This document shows positions 12,101 through 21,100 of a stretch of DNA of 64,000 nt, piece by piece (position 1 is the stretch's first letter; each line of letters begins with the position of its first letter). The notes beneath the pieces were generated by a model. That model worked only from the letters and a program-made list of their open reading frames with translations. It made no database searches and had not been told where the DNA came from. The translations under genes and the position numbers were made by a program. Source of the stretch: Brachypterus glaber (Eukaryota; Arthropoda; Insecta; Coleoptera; Kateretidae); assembly GCA_958510825.1 (NCBI GenBank), contig OY294044.1, positions 46,712,626 through 46,776,625 of the forward strand, written 5' to 3'.

Positions 12101-15100
12101 ATAGATTTTATCAAGGTGGGCATTGAAATCGTATATTTTACAACATGTTTGATTTAGTTTGACAGGTAAGAATAAATTTTTAAAGTAAGGTTATTTATTT
12201 GTCAAATTCAAAACATATCAAAGCAAAAACACAGTATCCGCTTTGATTTTTTTTTCTAAAAATTAAAATTTATCGGAAAAATAAAACAACCTAACTTTTC
12301 TAATTATAAAGCATTATAAGAATAATTTAAATAGTACAATACAAAAAACTAACAAAAAATTCAGTATTTACTGTATTTTACTCCAGGCGGTTTTTGTCAA
12401 AAGCTTAACCCAACTTTTAAAATCTCTTGTGATGATATAATGTAAAATTTACGATTGATAAAACCTATTAATGCTTTTTAAAAATTTTCGGCAGTAATGA
12501 TAACCTCATTTTCGTAAATCTCCAGTATTTTACGCATGCGTAAACACAACCTTTTAAGACGTCATTCTGTGTTGATTGTTTCCATTTTCTAAATGTTGAA
12601 ACTGCCTATAATATTGTCTACATTTTGGCAATATTTGTTTCATTTTTGGTAGATAAAACATCTTAAAACTGAAAAAGATAAGTGTAGACTTGTTTTGATT
12701 AGGTTTTTGTCAAAAGCTTAACCGAACTTTTAAAATCTCTTGTCAAAATGATATAATGTAAAATTTACGATTGATAAAACCTATTAATGCTTTTTAAAAA
12801 TTTTCGGCAGAAATGATAACCTCCTCATTTTCGTAAATCTCCAGTATTTTACGCATGCGTAAACACAACCTTTTAAGACGCCATTCTGTGTTGATTGTTT
12901 CCATTTTCCAAATGTTGAAACTGCCTATAATATTGTCTACATTTTGGCAATATTTGTTTCATTTTTGGTAGATAAAACATCTTAAAACTGAAAAAGATAA
13001 GTGTAGACTTGTTTTGATTAGGTTTTTTGAATGCAAAGGGTTTAGAATGTGTGATGTGAAGCTGATAATTACGTGTAAAGGCCCCTTTGTACATTATTTT
13101 ACAAAAAAACAAAAAAAAAATTCTTTAATCTTGAACAGAGTTCAAGTCAGGGAGGTTATAAAAAAATCAAGAATTTGAAAAATCTTTCCGGAAAACTCGG
13201 GATGTACTAAGCTCAGGAAGTTAGCAACGGACCCTACATATCTTCGATATTTTAACCATTTAAATTGGACTCTTAATATTAGGTTATGTCATGCTTGACA
13301 CTGATTTTGACGCAAAAAGTAAGGCTATCTTGTCTTAGACATATATAACAGCTTGACGGAGAGTTGCTCATTATACCCTATTTCATTTCATTATTAGTAA
13401 CTAAAAAAGTTTCTAGGTTTAGTTTAGCTTTGCAAGTAAATCTTTTGGTGGAAAACGGCATTTTGCGCAAATTTGAAGTATCGTATAAATTTCTTGAAAA
13501 AATAGGTTATATTTTTATGTCATTATTCAGATAATATATTGCAATTTTTTTTATAATAATAAAAATATGATAAAATGTATGTTCTGATGCTTTGCCTGAA
13601 TATAACGAGGAGAAGTGGCAAAAATTTTACAACAGTATTAAGGCATGATTGAAAAATACCTTAAAAGTCTATATGCTGTTAAATATCCACCACAATTTAT
13701 TATCACTTATTTAATTTGTCACTAAATTATATCACTTTGTTTGCTTATATAATATTTATGAAGACATTTTCCAAAAAAAATTCTGACAGAAAAATAGTTT
13801 TGACTATTTCACAAACAATATATAGGCCAATCAAAACCTTGCATTTTTAATTTCTTGACCAATTCACTCAAAATGAATCTGATAATTTTTGCACAATGCA
13901 ATTACCACTTGGTTATTATGGAAACAAGAAACTGACAGTTACTGACATCTTAATAAATTTTATATTTTTTTTAAATGTGTTTTTAATTTGTGAAGCTTTA
14001 GTTGATTTATTTTGATTGATGAGCAGTATAAATGCTTATTTTACTACCAAAACATCCTAGGTATAAACCCTAATTAATTTCAGATAATAGTTATTTATGG
14101 TACTAGTGGGTAAAGTAAGATATTGCCCATGAGAAAATTAACCTGGCGTCAGCCAAGCAGGTTAATTTTCGAGAGGGCAATATCGGTTTACCCATGAGTG
14201 CCATACAAGGTTTTATCCAATAAATAGCTTAGAAATTCATATTTTTATTAAAAATTTTAATGATATTTACAAGAAAATAATTTGACAAGTGACAGTTGAG
14301 TGGATAAAATAAATAATTATCCACTCAATAAAGTAAAAGCCACGCGGGGGTTATTATTGAGTTTATCTATTTAAAATAAAGCTGGTAATTGTCTCATTAT
14401 CTGTATGTATTGGATAATATATTATATTTTATGCGCTTTCCATCTTAAAAGCTTTAAATCACTGATATTCATAAATTTTAATTTATTTAATTGAATCTTG
14501 GTATTAAAAACAGGGCACTAAAAACTAATTTAAACACTTATTTATTAAAAACATATTTGCAGTAAAGAATCACGGAAATCAAAACATCAAAGGACTGCGC
14601 TGGTACCAGTACAACGTTGCCAAAGTTTATAAAAAAATAATCGATAATTCAACATGCACATGCATACTACTGAAAAACTTCAAAACTTGCAACTTTAGTC
14701 AAAACAACTAATATTAGCACCAATCATAAAAATCAAAATTACTAAATAGTTACTAATAATGAAATTAAATAGGGTATAATATAATAGGGACCCTATTATA
14801 GGGTATACATGATAAGGTATATATAAGGTATTTCTTTCTACATTACATGTTTGTTTAACCTCGTACTATTCTACTTAATTAAGCATCCCCTAAGTCCAGG
14901 ACTTGTGTGGGCTAGTAGTAGAGGGAACCAACGGCTTATACTGAATTTCGAACCAGTTTATGGGGAGTGTCCGTTTCACTTATCGCTTTCGCCAAATTTC
15001 AATTATTAATTACCTGAAAAAGGCAAATCGGCGCCAGCGAGAATCAAACTCACACGCGCTTTCCACTACACTGTGCCTCCCATAGAAGTAGAAGAAATAA

Positions 15101-18100
15101 ACGTATATTTATACCATTAAAAAAATTGTTGTCCCACTTCTTTTTGATGCGCATTCCAAAAATATTTTTTAGGAAAAAACTCTCAAAAATAAAAAATATC
15201 AAAATTTAGCGTATGCACGAATATATGCAATTCTGTGACTTGGTTCTCAAAGGGCGGATGTCACTTTGTCAGTAGCACCGTTTTCAAAATATTACATCAG
15301 AGTTGACTTGAAAACGTTGCTATTGACAAGGTTACATCCCGCCCGTTGAGAACCAAGCCACAGAATTATACAACAAGAACTAAAATTATTAAAATAAAAT
15401 TTTTTATACGAAATATATTTAAATATATGTATATAAATTTGATTCAGGGAAAATCTCAATTTTGGTCAGGGAGGTCAGAGAAATTGAATATTAATCATGA
15501 TTGAACCCTGCAGAAAGTAGTTATTTCAGTATCTATCATACTTTATTATACAGTGCTGTCCAAAGGTCACACCTCCCCCTCTTAACTTTTGAACGAGTTG
15601 AGATATCGATTTCAAATTTAGAACCCTTAAATAAGACAACTTAAACTATCTTTAAGCATATAGTTGATACTTTTATCTCTTAAAATGTGAGCGGGGGGGC
15701 ATGGGGGGAATTTTTTTTTAAATAGAAAGGGGGTCGTGTGATACATCATTTTAAAGCCTTTAAAATTCTCTATATAACCATATATTTTTAAAAATTTTAA
15801 ACATGTTTTTTAAGGTTTTGATTTTTCAGTTTTTTGTGCTAAAAAAAATTAATTTTTAAGTTTTTTTTTGTGAATTTTTATTTCAACTAAAATTAGTTTA
15901 AAAGTATAATTTACTTTTTTTCATTATGAAATTAGGCATTTTTAAAAAATTGTTTGGAGTTTTTAGAGAAATTTTGACAAAAATACCCATTTTAAACCCA
16001 AAAAAAATGTTTTAAAAAAATAAAAAATATACAGTTAAATGGAGAATTTTATAAGCTTTAAAATGATGTATCACACGACCCCCCTTTCCATTTAAAAAAA
16101 TGTCGCCCCATGCCCCCTGCCCACATTTTAAGAGCTAAAAGTATCAAATATATGCTTAAAGATAGTTTAAGTTGTCTTATTTAAGAGTTCTAAATTTGAA
16201 GTCGATATCTAAACTCGTTCAAAAGTTAAGAGGGGGGGGTGACTTTTGGACCGCCCTGTAGTATGATAGATTCTGAGAAAACTACCTTTTATACTTTTTA
16301 TTATAATAATAGAAAAATACGACAGCTTTATAATAAACTTTTTGAATGAGATTTTTTTATATGAGGCTATAAGAAGCAGAATGGACTAAGCCACTTTTTA
16401 CTTGTCTGGTTTTGGATTTAATAATATAGAAAAAAACAAATAAGCAAGAATAAAAAACAGACCAGTGCAAAGTTGGTTAGTTCATTCTGCTTCTCATAGC
16501 CTCATAAAATGTGTGTATATCTCTGTAGGAAAGTATTGTTTACTCTTTATATTTTTGTCTTGCGACTTAATAAGTAAATACAGATAGGCCTAGATATTTT
16601 TATGTTAATTTGACTTTTTCTAATTACAGCAGAAGCGAGCGCTATGATAGAGGAAGGAGAGACAGAGAGTAAGTTTTGTTGCTAGATAGTTTTTAATTTT
16701 TAGGAATTTTTTAACAATTGAGAGCCTGCAGCCTGAAACTGTGTGTTTACCAATAGTCTGATCAACCAGTGCTTTTTGGACCAGTTTTTTTCTATGGAAA
16801 CCGAAAATTATGAGCGAGGTGTCATTCGATTCGTAATGGCATTTAGAACATATTTGAAAAAAAAGTTGGGGCTGCAAAAATTGCAAAAGTTATAAAAAAT
16901 TTAATAAAAAAAGAGGGGTTTGGTTTTTCGCGAATATCTCGGAAATATCCAAAATCGGAAAAAGATCCAAAGAGAGCAGGAAATTTACTAAAAAAAAGTC
17001 CTACCTCCCGAAACTGTAGCAACAATATTTATAATTTTAATTGAGTGGTGAAAATACGCTTGAAAACGGGTCGTTTGGCTTGCGCGCGCGTCGCCCGGTT
17101 CGAATGCTTAAACAAAAAAAAATTATTGTAACTAATTAAATATGAATATTAAGGAATGAAAAAAATCAGGCACTTGCTAGACAGTTAAATAAACAATAAT
17201 CCGTCGCACTATGGCGGATTTGACTAGATTCATGGCCAAAACCTAGAAAACCAAATTAAAGCGATCGATAAAAAAAAACGATAAAATTACTTAAAAAAAT
17301 CACCAATGTATGTAAAAAATGTATAATGAGGGCCCTGTATTGAATAATTGGTTTCTGGCATAAGTTAAAATACTGACAATTTTGCGGATAATATTTTTGA
17401 CTGTAGTCGACAATAAAAACACATATTTTAAAATTAATATTTTTAAGTAAAATGCTCTCAATTTTAGTAAGAATATTTATTTTGGGGTTGTTAATGGTGT
17501 TTTGTTTTAAAAAATATTTGGCTGACGTCAATTATATTTTAGTGTATCTTGGTTTAAATTCAGCTATGCAAAAAATGGACACCTAAATGGCTATTTTATC
17601 TTTATGTAGAGTTTTAGTTTGCTAATGTTTTTACGCCAAAATGAAGCTAGTACCTTTGGTTTATAGGTTTAAATATAATTGGATCCCAAAGCAAACCAAT
17701 GCACCTTCAATGCTCAAAGGAAATAAACCATGTTAGTACAATCAATAAACACATTCTATAAGTTTTAACTTTAAAGAAATTCATCGGTGAAAAAAACTAT
17801 GTTTTTGATTTTGGGATAAGAAATTCATTTAAAAAGATTACCAATTTTAATGTTGCGTAAGACCCTAAAAGGCCCCAAAACTCTCCTAAAAAAACTGTTT
17901 TTGACCAATATATTTTTATGTATAGCTCATAGAGCAATATTCAGTATTTGAAAAATGCATTAACATTGCTTTTATAAATATTTTCCCTAATTTTTTTTTT
18001 AGGAGATTAAGAATTAAAAATCGTAGCTCACTTGCAGATAACACATTTTAGCGCCGTGCCATTTGGACACCTTTTTTTATGTTCCTAATATCTTAGATTA

Positions 18101-21100
18101 TCCTACGTATAACTAAAGATTATTTGTAAAAAAATGTCAACTTAATCGGATTAGGGTTTTGGTTACCCCTAAACGGCCCCTGACTTTTTTTATAGCTTCT
18201 AGTATCTAGGGAACTAAGTCGACACAATATTCAGAATATGTAATCTTATACTCTTTGGATCAGAAATTTCAATAAAGAATTTTCTTATTTATTATTATTA
18301 ATAATAATGGCAAATCTATAGCGGATCAGTGGTATATTTCTCTCATTTTGTGCTTTTTAAACGACATTTTTTTAATTGTACAAAATAAAACAATAACCAT
18401 GTGATTTCCAAAAAAAATTGGCTAATCTCATAAACAATTTTTTAAACAATAAGAGGAAAAATATTTTAAAAATTATTTTTATGTGGCTTTTGTAAATAAA
18501 AAAAAAAGCAATCAGGATATTTAAAAACAAAATTATTTTAATGCTTTATTTACGTTTTTATATTTTCAAAATCTTCGATTGTTAATAAAAAAATGGAAAA
18601 TTTAAGTTTTTTAATTTTTCTACCGAGAATCTTTTCTATGGCCTTCAAAGAATAGCTCCAAAAAAGGAAACAAAAAATCAGGCATCTATTTCAAAAATTA
18701 TCCAGGTTTTTTTTTGTTAACTTTCAACTTGGAAATATTTGTTAATTAACAAAAGCATAATTAATAAGAAAATTGGGATATTTTTTTTTGTCGACGGATT
18801 ATTGTTTATTCAACTGTCCAGCAAGTGCCTGATTTTTTTCATTCCTTAATATTCATATTTAATTAGTTAAAATATTTTTTTTTGTTTAAGCATCCGAACC
18901 GGACGACGCGCGCGCAAGCCAAACGACCCGTTTTCAAGCGTATTTTTACCGCTCAATTAAAATTAAATATTGTTTCTACAGTTCCGGGAGGTAGGACTTC
19001 TTTTTAGGAAATTTCCTGCTCTCTTTGGATCTTTATTCCGATTTTGGATATCTGCAATAGTTTTCGACATATTCGCAAAAAAAACAAAACCCTCTTTTTT
19101 TATTAAATTGTTGCAAATTTTTTGCAATTTTTGCAGCCCCAACTTTTTTTTTTAAAATATGTTCTAAATGCCATTATAAATCGAATGACACCTCGCTCAT
19201 AATTTTCGGTTTCCATAGAAAAAAGCTGGTCCATTAACTGGACATATAATGGGGCAATGATATAACAAAAATATAATTGTTTAAAAAACAAATAGAACTG
19301 CTACAATACCGCATGAACATTCAACCTTGAATGCGCAGTAACATAAGCCGCCCACCCTACCCCATCTTAAACCATCTGGCTACACAAGACACGTTAAACG
19401 TGCAGCCAAATCTCTCCACAGAGAGTCGATGTTTTTGAGTTCCGCTTAAAACGCGAGTTATGATTCTCACTTAGCGCATCTCACGTGTCATGAGATATCG
19501 GGACTTTTTGCTTTCCATTTTGAAAATTTTCAAACTTTCGGGGAACCTTATATTCGTGCAAAAATTTTCATTTTTTTTTTGTATTTTTGCGTTTTATGAC
19601 ATTTTATCGTTCAGTCGGTCGTTCTGTCCGGAAAATCTGTGTACGATAACTTGAGAACGCTTTAAGCTAGAGCATAAGTATACAGGTATGTTACCAAAAG
19701 TTCTCACTCGGGATTGTTTTTGGTGAACATTGGGGTGCGGCAAGGGGGGCAAATGGGGAAATTCAAATTCTAACTACACCCCTCGAGGGGCGGGGGTAGT
19801 TTTCATTAAAATTGGTATTTTGAGGTTTTTGAGGTTGCTGGAAGTTAATCTGATAATAAAATCTAACTTCATCCCCTGAGGTTCGGGGGTCTCGTAAATT
19901 GATAAATTGGGGGGTTTGATGTCGCTAAAATTGGATCTTAAAATATTTTTTTTCTAAATCCACCCTCTGAGGAGCGGGGGGTAGTTTTCCTAAAATTGGT
20001 ATATTGGGCTTTTTAGGGTTGCTGAAAGTGAATCTGACAATAAAAATCCATTTCACGCAAGGTGAAAAATGGGAAAGCTCTTTTAGTGGGCAGTGTATTT
20101 AATATTTAATGGGTTATTTTCAGTGATTACTATGGAGGCAGATCCAGGTACAGAGACAGACGTTCCCCATCCCCCTACTACAGAAGCAGCCGTCGTCGTT
20201 ACGATAGATCCAGATCCCGTAGTTACTCTCCTCGTAAGTATTAAACAATATTCGAAAACAATTCTGCCGTCATAGCTTAAAATAACGTATTATTTTTTTA
20301 TCTAGCAGGCTTAGAAAATTACCATTAGGCAATGATGTAGATTAGTTTTGAATCTATGACAGTTTTTGACATTTATTTTAAAATATGCCACATTGTGGGA
20401 ACAAAAGTAATAATTTATCAATAAAAAACAATATTCTATTTCACTGGTGTACTCAGAAGTAACAAAAGATAAATAAACTGAAAAAAAGCGAAAAGAAAAA
20501 GCAAATAGAAGAAGCGGAATGTTTAAAAACGCGAAGAGATGAATATGAAACATTAAGGTACCAAAGCGAGGGGTTTATTTATTGGACAATGCTTGTACAC
20601 ATATCTAACAATCTTCTACAATCCTTGACAATGCCTTCTTTTACAATCATCTACAATCTTTCGCAATCATCTGAAATCTTCCCATAATCTTTAACAATCT
20701 TTATTAAAATTTTGTACAATCTTTCACAATCTTTTTGTCAATCTTCCACAATCCTTTGATTCTCACAATCCTTGTACAGTTTTTGTTCAATAAAAAAACC
20801 CTTGTTCCAAAATGATTAAGTCATCTTCAGGATTAGAATATATACATGTATGTTGTTAATCATAATAATCTTGTGAAATTAAGTTATTTATAAAATTATT
20901 GATTAATTTTTAGTTTGCTTCATATTATAAAATGTATAGATGTCAAATATATCGACATATTCTTAACCTTTTTTTTTACTCTGATCTTTGAAACACAACA
21001 TTGTATAATTTCAGTATTTCAAAGCCTCCTATGATAAAGACGAATACGTTATTTTAAGCTATGACGGCAGAATTTGTTGCCAGTGTCGTCATTATCTGTT

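Noticed and set aside
21014..21085. Alternative last tra2 exon after the TTTCAG at 21014
   Set aside because: It would give a non-RS sequence and overlaps a transposon TIR. The acceptor at 23972 gives the expected Arg-Arg-Tyr-stop ending.
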